A model generated the notes under the pieces. That model had not been told where the DNA came from, ran no database searches, and was given only the letters and a program-made list of their open reading frames with translations. Positions 33,369 to 42,386 of a DNA stretch of 64,000 bases are shown here, piece after piece. Positions within the stretch are counted from its first letter, which is position 1, and each line of letters begins with the position of its first letter. The position numbers and the translations under genes were made by a program. This DNA is from an uncultured Allomuricauda sp. Lineage in GTDB: Bacteria > Bacteroidota > Bacteroidia > Flavobacteriales > Flavobacteriaceae. The stretch spans positions 1,550,001 through 1,614,000 of the forward strand of contig NZ_CANLYK010000001.1 in the NCBI RefSeq assembly GCF_947495325.1, given 5' to 3'.

Positions 33369-35141
33369 TTATGCAACCTCTTCGGCTAAAAACTGGGCCT
33401 CATACAAATCATTGTAGTAACCACCATTTTTTAGCAGTTCTTGGTGCGTGCCAATTTCAACAATCTTTCCAGCGTCCATTACTATGATTTTATCGGCTTT
33501 TTTAATCGTTGCCAATCGGTGTGCTATAATAATTGAGGTTCTACCTTCGGTTATTTTATCCGTTGCCCGTTGTATCAATTGTTCTGAATAGGTGTCTACG
33601 GATGAGGTTGCTTCATCCAGGATCAGAATACTGGGGTTGCTAACATAAGCCCGTAAAAATGCAATCAATTGGCGCTGTCCGCTGGAAAGCATAGTTCCAC
33701 GTTCCTTTACATTATATTGATACCCGCCTGGTAAACTCGAAATAAAGTCGTGAACTCCGATTTGTTTTGCGGCTGCTTCAATTTCAGATAACGCTACAGA
33801 TTCTTCGCGAAGCGAAATGTTATTGGCAATGGTATCCGCAAATAGGAAAACATCCTGCAGTACAATTGCAATATGTGATCGAAGTGATTTTAATGCATAA
33901 TCGCGGATATTATGACCATCAATCAGGATATCTCCAGAATTGATCTCATAAAAGCGGTTCAATAAATTAATAATAGTAGACTTTCCTGCACCCGTGGCAC
34001 CCACAATAGCTACCGTTTGTCCTGCTTCAACGCTAAATGAAATGCCATGTAAAACCTCTTCGTCCTCAACATAACCAAAATGAACATTCGAAAATTCAAT
34101 AGCACCCTTAACGTCTTGCTTTTCCAAAGTACCCTGGTCCGAGATATTACTTTCAGTATCCAGAATCTTAAACACACGGTTGGCAGCTACCATTCCCATT
34201 TGAAGGGTATTAAATTTATCCGCTATCTGTCTTAGGGGACGGAACAACAAATCCATCAAGAAAAAAAATGCAAAAATAGATCCGGTATCGTTCAACGCAA
34301 CATTCTCAATATTTTGAACCACACCAAAATATACTACTAGTCCAATTCCAATGGAATATGAGATTTCAGCAATTGGAAAGAAAATAGAATTGTACCAAAC
34401 TGTCTTTAACCACGCATTTTGATGTTTTTCATTGATTTTTCTGAATTTCTCTTTCTCTATTTCCTCCCGATTAAAAAGCTGTACGATCTTCATTCCAGCA
34501 ATCCGTTCTTGAACAAAGGAATTTAAGTTAGCCACTTGTGCACGTACTTCTATAAAAGCAACTTTCATAGCCTGTTGAAACAATCGCGTAGCAACCAAGA
34601 TTATCGGTAAAATTGCAAACACGATCAATGCCAATTTCCAGCTGATTAAAAGCATTATTGCCGCTCCGGAAAGCATTTTTAACAAATCGGCAACAATAAC
34701 AAAAAAACCTTGGCTAAATATCTCTCCAATACGCTGCATATCGGCAACTGCCCTGGTCACCAACACTCCAATGGACGAGTTATCAAAATAGGTCATTTTA
34801 AAACCCATCATCTTTTGAAAAAGTCTGATGCGTATATCCTTGATTACCGACTCTCCCAAAAGATTAGCATAATAATTGAACGATAGTTGACAAAGTACCT
34901 GTCCGAATAAAGCCCCTAACATGACCAAAACAACAAACGTAAGCTCTTCACTATCCTTTTTGGACAATGCCTCATTTATAATTTCCCTTACAAGAACTGG
35001 TGTTAAAACGGCAAACGCAGCTGATAATATGGCTACAATGGCAACTACCCAAAAGATATTTTTGTAGGGCTTGGTATGCTCAAATATTCTTTTGAACAGA
35101 CCAAAGTCAAATGCTTTTCCTATCTCATCATTCTTACTCAT
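33369..35141 (-). CDS. ABC transporter, fused permease/ATPase (MsbA-like exporter)
   Basis: A 590-residue half-transporter with six N-terminal membrane helices (~20-310) and a C-terminal nucleotide-binding domain. It has Walker A VGATGAGKST, signature LSSGQRQLIAFLRAY, Walker B ILILDEATSSVD and the H-loop IIAHRLATIKKADKI. Such dimeric exporters move lipids or hydrophobic compounds; MsbA-type lipid A-core flipping is possible but not shown. It overlaps the truA 3' end by 8 bp, so the two are co-transcribed. Confidence 0.93.
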   Translation of the reverse strand: MSKNDEIGKAFDFGLFKRIFEHTKPYKNIFWVVAIVAILSAAFAVLTPVLVREIINEALSKKDSEELTFVVLVMLGALFGQVLCQLSFNYYANLLGESVIKDIRIRLFQKMMGFKMTYFDNSSIGVLVTRAVADMQRIGEIFSQGFFVIVADLLKMLSGAAIMLLISWKLALIVFAILPIILVATRLFQQAMKVAFIEVRAQVANLNSFVQERIAGMKIVQLFNREEIEKEKFRKINEKHQNAWLKTVWYNSIFFPIAEISYSIGIGLVVYFGVVQNIENVALNDTGSIFAFFFLMDLLFRPLRQIADKFNTLQMGMVAANRVFKILDTESNISDQGTLEKQDVKGAIEFSNVHFGYVEDEEVLHGISFSVEAGQTVAIVGATGAGKSTIINLLNRFYEINSGDILIDGHNIRDYALKSLRSHIAIVLQDVFLFADTIANNISLREESVALSEIEAAAKQIGVHDFISSLPGGYQYNVKERGTMLSSGQRQLIAFLRAYVSNPSILILDEATSSVDTYSEQLIQRATDKITEGRTSIIIAHRLATIKKADKIIVMDAGKIVEIGTHQELLKNGGYYNDLYEAQFLAEEVA

Positions 35142-35880
35142 TAAATACTTTTTTTGGATATGCGATCTTGGTCAAATATAATCCTTTTGCAGGGACAGAA
35201 ACGCCTGCTTTCCCCCTATCTTTACTTGCAATTATTGTATTTATTTCTTCAGGTTTCATTTTTCCAATACCTACATTCAACAATGTACCTACAACAGCTC
35301 TTACCATATTTCGTAAAAAACGATCCGCGCTAATGGTAAACACCAATTTACCTTCCTGCTTCTCCCAAAAGGCATGCAGAACATCACAATTAAACGTTTT
35401 AACATCCGTATTGGACTTGGAAAAACATTCAAAATCCGAATGATTTAACAGAAAAGAAGCCGACTTGTTCATCGCTTCGACATCAAGTGGGTGCTTTACA
35501 AAATAAGCGAAATCTGACAAAAATGGGGTTTTCTCTTGAATCACCCAATATTCATAGATACGTTGCGTAGCATCAAATCTGGCATGAGCATCATCGTTTA
35601 CCTTTTCAATCTCTTGAACCGCTATATCTTCCGGAAGAAACGCGTTTAAGCGAAAAACCAATTCCTTTTTGTTTTCGATTAAATTAAAATCAAAATGCGC
35701 ATACATTTCTTTGGCATGCACACCAGCATCAGTCCTACCTGCACCAACAAGTTCAATTTTTTCTCGCAAGAGCGTAGACAGAGCCTTTTCCAATACTTCT
35801 TGGATTGTAATGGCATTAGGCTGGTTTTGCCATCCATGATAAGCTTTTCCGAAATACGAAAATCGGATAAAATATCTCAA
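35134..35880 (-). CDS. truA: tRNA pseudouridine(38-40) synthase
   Basis: A 248-residue enzyme making pseudouridine at tRNA positions 38-40. FSYFGKAYHGWQNQPN opens the fold. GAGRTDAGVHAKEMYAHF carries the catalytic Asp, and FLRNMVRAVVGTLLNVG is the C-terminal signature. It is the first gene of a two-gene minus-strand unit with the ABC exporter and is divergent from the phosphoesterase gene. Confidence 0.96.
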   Translation of the reverse strand: MRYFIRFSYFGKAYHGWQNQPNAITIQEVLEKALSTLLREKIELVGAGRTDAGVHAKEMYAHFDFNLIENKKELVFRLNAFLPEDIAVQEIEKVNDDAHARFDATQRIYEYWVIQEKTPFLSDFAYFVKHPLDVEAMNKSASFLLNHSDFECFSKSNTDVKTFNCDVLHAFWEKQEGKLVFTISADRFLRNMVRAVVGTLLNVGIGKMKPEEINTIIASKDRGKAGVSVPAKGLYLTKIAYPKKVFNE

Positions 35881-35968
35881 TTGGTTTCTTTAATTTTAAG
35901 ATTTTAAAGATACTTGAATCCCTCGCAAAAGATATCTAACCAACATTTTTTAGCATATTTTTAGCGTT

Positions 35969-36463
35969 ATGACTAAAATTTTACTGCTTTCGGATACCCA
36001 TGGGCACATGGACGGGACTATTTTAAAATATGTTGAACAAGCCGATGAGGTCTGGCATGCGGGAGATATTGGAAGTCTTGACGTAACTGATACGCTAAAA
36101 GCGCTTAAACCAGTACGTGGTGTTTACGGCAATATTGATAACCATGTTATCCAAAAAGAATTTCCTGAACATAACCGCTTCTTTTGTGAGGATGTTGATG
36201 TTTGGATAACGCATATAGGAGGATATCCGACCAAGTACAATGTTAAGGTGCGTGAGGAGATTAAATTGAATCCTCCAAAACTTTTTATCTGTGGGCATTC
36301 CCATATTTTAAAGGTGATGAACGACAAAAAATTAAATCTGCTTCACATGAATCCGGGAGCTTGCGGAATACATGGTTTTCACCACATGCGTACTATGCTC
36401 AGATTTGTAATTGATGGAGAAAAAATATCCAATCTTGAAGTCATTGAAATAGGAAAGAGGTAG
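35969..36463 (+). CDS. YfcE/MJ0936-type metallophosphoesterase
   Basis: A 164-residue cytoplasmic phosphodiesterase-fold protein. It has a complete dinuclear metal site: LLSDTHGHMD, WHAGDIGS, GVYGNIDNH and the C-terminal GHSH. The length matches the family. The physiological substrate is unknown. Its stop is one base before the next gene. Confidence 0.92.
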   Translation: MTKILLLSDTHGHMDGTILKYVEQADEVWHAGDIGSLDVTDTLKALKPVRGVYGNIDNHVIQKEFPEHNRFFCEDVDVWITHIGGYPTKYNVKVREEIKLNPPKLFICGHSHILKVMNDKKLNLLHMNPGACGIHGFHHMRTMLRFVIDGEKISNLEVIEIGKR

Positions 36464-36464
36464 A

Positions 36465-37427
36465 ATGAGAGGTCTTTGTTTAATTATTTTTTTCATTGCG
36501 ATTGCTTGTAACAATAGTAGCAAACAAGTGAAAACGGTTGGTGTGGAACCCGAAGTTGAAAATGTAAAAGTTTCCCTTTATGTTTTGGGAACGGTTCAAG
36601 ACGGTGGGAGTCCGCATATAGGATGCCAAAAAAAGTGTTGTTCTCTTTTGTTCAAAAGTCCAGACGCCAATCGGAAAGTAGTTTCTTTGGGCTTCGTTGA
36701 TCACGAGAATAAAAAATCCTATTTATTTGAGGCAACTCCTGATATGCCTTCGCAATTAAAACTATTAAAAGAGCTTTCAGGAATAGACAATGAAACTCCA
36801 AACGGCATCTTTTTAACACATGCGCATATGGGCCATTACACAGGTTTGATGTATTTGGGAAGAGAAGCCTTAGGTTCTAAAAAAATTCCTGTTTATGCCA
36901 TGCCTAAAATGAAATCTTTTTTAGAGAGTAATGGGCCGTGGGATCAATTGGTCGCATTAGAAAATATTGTTATTCAAGAATTGAACAATGAAAAAGCAAT
37001 AAAGCTAACTCCAAATTTAAGTGTGGTTCCTTTTACAGTTCCCCATAGAGACGAATACTCTGAAACGGTTGGCTATAAAATAATAGGGGCAAATGCATCG
37101 GTATTGTTTATTCCTGATATTGATAAATGGTCTAAATGGAAAAAAAACATAATAGAGGAAATCAGAAACGTTGACTATGCATATCTGGATGCCACTTTTT
37201 TTGATGGGGAAGAAATAAACAACAGGGATATTTCAGAAATTCCACACCCGTTTGTTATAGAGAGTATGGGGCTTTTTGAAAATTTACCAGAAATTGAAAA
37301 GAAAAAAATCCATTTTATTCACTTTAACCATACGAATCCACTGCTCAATCCCAATAGCAAGCAATCTAAAATCGTAACGAAAAGAGGGTATAATATTGCT
37401 TCTTTTACGGATAGGGTTCAACTGTAA
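36465..37427 (+). CDS. PqqB-like metallo-beta-lactamase-fold lipoprotein
   Basis: A 320-residue protein with a lipoprotein signal (lipobox AIAC) followed by a PqqB-like domain. VQDGGSPHIGCQKKCC is a cysteine-rich N-terminal segment. The metal motif HAHMGH (near residue 118) is HxHxGH rather than the HxHxDH of ordinary hydrolases. VPHRDEYSETVGY and the C-terminal HFNHTNPLLN follow. PqqB itself is cytoplasmic and works in PQQ synthesis. Here the protein is exported and no other pqq genes are nearby, so another hydrolase role is likely. Confidence 0.88.
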   Translation: MRGLCLIIFFIAIACNNSSKQVKTVGVEPEVENVKVSLYVLGTVQDGGSPHIGCQKKCCSLLFKSPDANRKVVSLGFVDHENKKSYLFEATPDMPSQLKLLKELSGIDNETPNGIFLTHAHMGHYTGLMYLGREALGSKKIPVYAMPKMKSFLESNGPWDQLVALENIVIQELNNEKAIKLTPNLSVVPFTVPHRDEYSETVGYKIIGANASVLFIPDIDKWSKWKKNIIEEIRNVDYAYLDATFFDGEEINNRDISEIPHPFVIESMGLFENLPEIEKKKIHFIHFNHTNPLLNPNSKQSKIVTKRGYNIASFTDRVQL

Positions 37428-37496
37428 TTTTCTTTTACTGTATGTAAGCAACTAGATTTTCCACGTCTAAACGCCCAAACAATTATTCCAAATAAA

Positions 37497-38354
37497 ATGA
37501 AAACATTACGCATAAAGCTTTTTACAATTGCCAGTATTTTACTTTTAGCCTCATGTGGTCAAAAAGCAAAAAAGATGGAGGTCACTACCGAAGATATTTC
37601 GGGAGCAGTTTTACCCGAACCTATATATGATACCAACGAACCAAAGACAATTTTGGCAGCTGTTGCACATGCGCACGGAGGTTGGAATGATTTATGGAAA
37701 AAAAAGGATGTAGAGTATACCTATGATTATCGCGTTCCGTCAAACGGGAAGGCCGATATTTCTACCGAACGCTACATTTTTGATTCTGAAGCTTCTTTTG
37801 GCAAATATTCGCAACATGAAATCAACATAATGCCTGATAAAGATGGAGAAGTAACCCAATGTTTTGATGGTAAAGAAACCATGGTTATGGTAAATGGAGA
37901 AAAAAACGAAGACCCACAATTGATAGCTGTAAGTGATTTTCTAAGAAGGGCCAATTACTATTGGTTTACAATGGCCTATAAATTGAACGATAAAGGTACT
38001 GTTGCCAAATACCTAGGTCAAGAAGAGTATAATGGAAAGATGTACGATAAAGTACATGTAACTTATGACCCAGAAGTGACTGGAAAAGAACAAAACGATA
38101 TTTACATCCTATATGTGAATCCAGAAACGAAAATGATAGACAGATTTTTCTTTTCGTTACCTTTCTTAGGTGTCGAGGAACCCGTTATTATTGCCAACTA
38201 CGAATACGAAGATATAGATGGACAATTAATTTCCACAAAGCGTTCTTATTTTATGCCGAGTGAGCAGGGTTATCCCGAAGAACCTGGGTTGGTTCAAACC
38301 ATGACCAATGTAAAATTCAATAATGGGTTTACCATAGAAACATTGATGCAATGA
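37497..38354 (+). CDS. Uncharacterised lipoprotein, possibly LolA-like fold
   Basis: A 285-residue lipoprotein (lipobox LASC followed by GQKAKK). AVAHAHGGWNDLWKKKDVEYTYDYR leads into a series of beta-strands that could form an open half-barrel like LolA/LolB (YDKVHVTYDP ... YILYVNPETKMIDRFFFS). The family is seen in Flavobacteriaceae, without known function. A bidirectional terminator lies 29 bp downstream. Confidence 0.75.
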   Translation: MKTLRIKLFTIASILLLASCGQKAKKMEVTTEDISGAVLPEPIYDTNEPKTILAAVAHAHGGWNDLWKKKDVEYTYDYRVPSNGKADISTERYIFDSEASFGKYSQHEINIMPDKDGEVTQCFDGKETMVMVNGEKNEDPQLIAVSDFLRRANYYWFTMAYKLNDKGTVAKYLGQEEYNGKMYDKVHVTYDPEVTGKEQNDIYILYVNPETKMIDRFFFSLPFLGVEEPVIIANYEYEDIDGQLISTKRSYFMPSEQGYPEEPGLVQTMTNVKFNNGFTIETLMQ

Positions 38355-38383
38355 TTTTTAAATCCTGAGAATCAATAAAAATA

Positions 38384-38409
38384 AAAAACCCGGCCATGGC
38401 CGGGTTTTT
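38384..38409. terminator. Bidirectional Rho-independent terminator
   Basis: A perfect 26-base palindrome: AAAAACCCGGCCA followed by its complement TGGCCGGGTTTTT. It is flanked by A- and T-runs, so it works in both directions. It lies between the convergent lipoprotein gene (ends 38354) and the DUF4293 gene (ends 38439). Confidence 0.92.
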
Positions 38410-38438
38410 CTCGCACTAATACTACTAAGATGTTAGGT

Positions 38439-38849
38439 TTAACGCAAACGATCAACAGATTTTACAAGATCTTCATCCTTTTTGATAGCTCTGTTGGACA
38501 GAACCAGAAAAACGATAGAAAATACAGGAATCAACATCCCAATACCCTTCTCAGAAACAATAATTTCTCCGGATAAGTTTAGCGATCGGTAAACGAAAAA
38601 TCCTAGTAAAAAAAGATTTAATATCATATTCAATCTGTTTATCACAAATTGATTTTGTCTGTTTTTGAACATAAAAATCGAAATCAATGCCAAAGCTGAG
38701 GAAACATAAAATACAATACTGATCCAAAGCTCACTTTTGGCAAAAACTCTAATTCCTTTAGCATCAATCCATAAGTTTAGAACCAATGGTAGTACTCCTG
38801 CTATTAGGGCAACTATCACTAAAAAAAACGTTTGAATACGCTGAATCAT
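38439..38849 (-). CDS. DUF4293 membrane protein
   Basis: A 136-residue protein with four hydrophobic helices, starting MIQRIQTFFLVIVALIAGVL. This N-terminus and size are typical of the Bacteroidota-specific DUF4293 family, often encoded beside rho as here. Function is unknown. It is divergent from rho. Confidence 0.88.
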   Translation of the reverse strand: MIQRIQTFFLVIVALIAGVLPLVLNLWIDAKGIRVFAKSELWISIVFYVSSALALISIFMFKNRQNQFVINRLNMILNLFLLGFFVYRSLNLSGEIIVSEKGIGMLIPVFSIVFLVLSNRAIKKDEDLVKSVDRLR

Positions 38850-38923
38850 TGTCTAAATTGATTTCGGAAGGCAAAAATAAGCGTCTTTTCGGTAAATGAC
38901 CCCTATTGTTGAAAAATAATTTG

Positions 38924-39041
38924 TATACTTGTGTCGTTATTAGCGAAGCACTTACCCAGGGAATTCTTTCCCATCGTAGTACCCAAATAACTTTTTACTT
39001 CAATTATATACATTATACAAGTTTAACTTATTCATTACTTA
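38924..39041 (+). promoter_or_regulatory. Candidate rho promoter and long leader
   Basis: TATACTTG (38924-38931) matches TAnnTTTG at all but one position, with a TTG 15 bases upstream (slightly short spacing). This leaves a leader of ~100 bases containing a small hairpin (GGGAA/TTCCC, 38959-38972). rho is autoregulated in several bacteria, so the leader may matter, but nothing here proves it. Confidence 0.3.
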
Positions 39042-40646
39042 ATGTTCGAGATTTCAGATCTAAAAGCTAAAAAGCTTCCTGAATTGCAGGAAATTGCAAA
39101 AGGACTAAACGTTCCTAAATTTAAGACCCAAAAAAAACTGGATTTGGTCTACCAGATATTGGATGTGCAAGCCTCCAATCCAAAAGTAGTGCAGGAAAGC
39201 ACTAAAACACCCCAAGAAAAGCAAGAAAAACCAGCTCCAAAACCCAGAAAGGAAAGAGCTCCAAGACCAAAAAAAGAAGCAAAGGAAACTGTTTCCAAAA
39301 CAACCACTGAACCTGCAAAGGTCAGTGCTGAAACTGAAACGGTTGATAAAAAAGAGACTGCTCCTTCAACCCAACCTCATAAAAGAGAGCCCCACAAGCA
39401 AAATGGTCCTCAAAAATCCCAAAACAATAATAGAAGGAACACCCAACACCAAAGAAATGGTGGGCATGAGAAAAAGAGCAGCAATTTTGATAAAGATTTA
39501 AAAAACAGGTACAAAGAACCTGAGTTTGAATTTGACAGCATTATTGAAAGTGAAGGTGTGCTGGACATTATGCAAGATGGCTACGGCTTTTTGCGGTCTT
39601 CGGATTACAACTATTTATCTTCCCCGGATGATATCTATGTTTCACAGTCACAAATTAGATTATTCGGTCTAAAAACCGGTGATACCGTGCTTGGTAACGT
39701 AAGACCTCCTAAAGAGGGAGAAAAGTACTTTCCCCTTATAAAGGTCAGCAAGATAAATGGATTAGATCCACAAGTGGTTAGGGATAGGGTGTCATTTGAG
39801 CACTTAACGCCCTTATTTCCAAAAGAAAAATTTAAATTGGCCGAGCGACAAAGCACATTATCTACACGAATAATGGATTTGTTCTCCCCTATTGGAAAAG
39901 GACAGCGGGGCATGATAGTTTCCCAGCCCAAAACTGGAAAGACAATGTTATTAAAAGACATTGCCAATGCAATTGCCGCCAACCATCCAGAAGTTTATCA
40001 AATTATTTTGCTAATCGATGAACGCCCAGAGGAAGTTACCGATATGCAACGTAATGTGCGTGGCGAAGTGGTTGCTTCTACGTTTGATAAAGAAGCTACA
40101 GAACACGTTAGAGTCGCCAATATAGTATTGGAAAAGGCAAAACGTTTGGTAGAATGCGGTCATGATGTTGTTATTCTTTTAGATTCAATTACCCGACTTG
40201 CAAGAGCTTATAATACCGTGCAACCGGCATCTGGAAAAGTATTGAGTGGTGGTGTTGATGCCAATGCCCTTCATAAACCAAAGCGTTTCTTTGGAGCTGC
40301 AAGAAACATTGAAAATGGCGGATCGCTTTCAATTATTGCAACAGCGCTTACAGAAACTGGTTCTAAAATGGATGAAGTCATCTTCGAAGAATTTAAAGGA
40401 ACCGGTAATATGGAACTCCAATTGGATAGACGAATTTCTAACCGTAGAATATTCCCGGCTATTGACCTTATCTCTTCTTCTACACGTAGAGATGATCTTT
40501 TGTTGGATGAGGCTACAATTCAACGCATGTGGATTATGCGTAAGTACCTGGCAGACATGAATCCTGTTGAAGCTATGGAGTTTATGGAACAGCGTATAAA
40601 ACAGACCAAAAATAATGAAGAGTTTTTGTTGACGATGAATCAATAA
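39042..40646 (+). CDS. rho: Transcription termination factor Rho with long basic insertion
   Basis: A 534-residue RNA-dependent helicase that ends transcription. Residues 1-45 form the Rho_N helical domain. Residues ~48-160 are a low-complexity Lys/Pro/Glu/Asn/Gln-rich segment. The cold-shock RNA-binding domain ([15 protein letters not shown]) spans ~165-240. The ATPase core has Walker [12 protein letters not shown] (~295) and Walker [17 protein letters not shown] (~376). Bacteroidota Rho proteins commonly carry such a disordered insertion, and in B. thetaiotaomicron it is reported to promote phase separation. A terminator follows the gene. Confidence 0.98.
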   Translation: MFEISDLKAKKLPELQEIAKGLNVPKFKTQKKLDLVYQILDVQASNPKVVQESTKTPQEKQEKPAPKPRKERAPRPKKEAKETVSKTTTEPAKVSAETETVDKKETAPSTQPHKREPHKQNGPQKSQNNNRRNTQHQRNGGHEKKSSNFDKDLKNRYKEPEFEFDSIIESEGVLDIMQDGYGFLRSSDYNYLSSPDDIYVSQSQIRLFGLKTGDTVLGNVRPPKEGEKYFPLIKVSKINGLDPQVVRDRVSFEHLTPLFPKEKFKLAERQSTLSTRIMDLFSPIGKGQRGMIVSQPKTGKTMLLKDIANAIAANHPEVYQIILLIDERPEEVTDMQRNVRGEVVASTFDKEATEHVRVANIVLEKAKRLVECGHDVVILLDSITRLARAYNTVQPASGKVLSGGVDANALHKPKRFFGAARNIENGGSLSIIATALTETGSKMDEVIFEEFKGTGNMELQLDRRISNRRIFPAIDLISSSTRRDDLLLDEATIQRMWIMRKYLADMNPVEAMEFMEQRIKQTKNNEEFLLTMNQ

Positions 40647-40670
40647 TATTTTTCAACAACATATCTAATT

Positions 40671-40698
40671 CCCTTTGAGTAATCTCAAAGGGTTTTTT
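40671..40698 (+). terminator. Rho-independent terminator after rho
   Basis: CCCTTTGAG (40671-40679) pairs with CTCAAAGGG (40684-40692), with loop TAAT, followed by TTTTTT. It is a strong, simple intrinsic terminator. Confidence 0.88.
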
Positions 40699-40772
40699 AT
40701 GCACTCATTTTAAAGAAAAAACATATCTTTAGTACGGTTTCCCCATACTATGAACCTTAAAATTCTTACAGC

Positions 40773-41435
40773 ATGAAAAACACCAAAAGAGCAGCCTCTC
40801 TTTTTTTGGGATCAATGCTCCTTTTTTTAGGAGCTTGTCAACAAACACCAAAAAAAGAAAAACCTCATGAAAAACCACGTGAAAAAGTTGAACCACCAAA
40901 ACAGATTATCTCTCTAGAGGAATCCAAATCTTTGTTTGACAACTATTCAAGAAATAGAGCTGGATTGATTGAGACTTATGAAAAAGAGCACTATCCTAAA
41001 GAAGAGTTTCATGTTGCCCGCTTTGTGTCATGGGATTTTGATACCATAAAACAGTATATAGCATTTATTGAACAGGAAGCAAAAATAGCCGAAGTAGATA
41101 TTTCCTCGCTTCGTTTCTATTTTGCCAATTACCCAGATAAAAAAGATTTCCCCGATAAGGATAGGATTGAACATGCAAGGCAAAATTCTATTTTTATACT
41201 TCCAGCAATGGAAGTTGACGGACAAGATTACGGATTTTACATTGGTGAAGATGGCAAGGCAAAACTTGTTAAAGATGCAGTTGGTCAGAAGGGTATTGGT
41301 AATATCTCAGATGATAGGGAAAAATCTTATGCCGGTTTTGCACCTAACTTATCTGCCGCACCTCCAATATTTGCCGCGCAGAGTTTAACACTCAACCGAG
41401 GGAACAGTGCACCGCCACCACCACACGATTACTGA
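40773..41435 (+). CDS. Uncharacterised lipoprotein
   Basis: A 220-residue lipoprotein (lipobox LGAC). A Lys/Pro/Glu-rich linker follows the cysteine. A soluble domain (FVSWDFDTIKQYIAFIEQEA, SLRFYFANYPDKKDF, RQNSIFILPAMEVDGQDYGFYI) makes up the middle. The C-terminus ends SAPPPPHDY. It was not recognised. It lies 8 bp before a polytopic membrane protein, so the two probably form a pair. A near-consensus -7 box TATCTTTA lies at 40724-40731. Confidence 0.75.
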   Translation: MKNTKRAASLFLGSMLLFLGACQQTPKKEKPHEKPREKVEPPKQIISLEESKSLFDNYSRNRAGLIETYEKEHYPKEEFHVARFVSWDFDTIKQYIAFIEQEAKIAEVDISSLRFYFANYPDKKDFPDKDRIEHARQNSIFILPAMEVDGQDYGFYIGEDGKAKLVKDAVGQKGIGNISDDREKSYAGFAPNLSAAPPIFAAQSLTLNRGNSAPPPPHDY

Positions 41436-41443
41436 TAATAATA

Positions 41444-42133
41444 ATGGCCCAAGAGTTTCTAGTATTTCTTAAAGAACAATACTTTATCCCCATTTACTTT
41501 GTAACATGGGTGATATCCGTTTTAACCTACAAGAAATATTTTGATACCATATTAAAATACTTCCCTGTATTTATCGCATATACTTTCTTTACAGAAATTT
41601 TAGGTTATTTTATAAAATTTCATGAAGGATTTCAGTTCTTTTCTGATGAAAGATACTCTTGGGACAATGTAATTATCTATAATGTGTATTCTGTTGTATC
41701 ATTCTTGTTTTTCTACTACATATACTGGACAATCTTAAAAACAGAAAAATATAAAAAATGGGTCAAAATTGGTGCAATAGTTGGCGCAACAGGATACATT
41801 ATAAGTATGTTTTTTCAAGACCCTTTTCATATTAACCTCTATTATGCCGACTTAGTAGCTTCCCTTATTCTCCTGTTTGCAATAGCATTATATTTTAAGG
41901 AGAAAAAAGAAGAAACCTATCCCTACCCAATGACGCATAATTTATTATTTTGGATAAGTTTAGGTCTCGTTATTTTCCATATTTTTTTCCCTTTTATTTT
42001 TTTGATGCTTTATGAAGCGCTTGATTTCTATTACAAATATCATCTTCACAAGCTACTAATAATCCTAATTGTGGTCATGTATTGTCTGTTTTCAATAGGG
42101 TTTTTAATAAGTAAAAGAAAAGCTTTGAGATAA
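41444..42133 (+). CDS. Uncharacterised polytopic membrane protein
   Basis: A 229-residue protein with six or seven hydrophobic helices (for example YFIPIYFVTWVISVLTY, YSVVSFLFFYYIYWTIL, LLIILIVVMYCLFSIGFLI), rich in Tyr and Phe. No enzymatic motif was recognised. It resembles the 7TM sensor-like proteins that Flavobacteriaceae encode in numbers. The preceding lipoprotein gene is 8 bp upstream. Confidence 0.75.
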   Translation: MAQEFLVFLKEQYFIPIYFVTWVISVLTYKKYFDTILKYFPVFIAYTFFTEILGYFIKFHEGFQFFSDERYSWDNVIIYNVYSVVSFLFFYYIYWTILKTEKYKKWVKIGAIVGATGYIISMFFQDPFHINLYYADLVASLILLFAIALYFKEKKEETYPYPMTHNLLFWISLGLVIFHIFFPFIFLMLYEALDFYYKYHLHKLLIILIVVMYCLFSIGFLISKRKALR

Positions 42134-42386
42134 GCTAGGGGCTTTTAAACACAATCCATCAATTACCACAACTTTCTTCCATTTCACAACTTTACATTAC
42201 CGTTCATCGGTAAAATATATTCTTTTGTAGTCTTTTTCGTTCAATTTGTGTTTTATAAGCGTATAAATTCATTTGTCGTAAAATATATACTATGTATCGA
42301 CACTTAAATGTATACCAACCAAATACATAAATTTTACAAATTAGGCGTACCTAATTTTAACAACATATTCTAAATAATTGCAAAAA

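Noticed and set aside
42224..42248. TTTG...TCAATTTG as promoter of the first LruC gene
   Set aside because: Spacing is only 13 bases and the -7 box has a mismatch at its conserved A.
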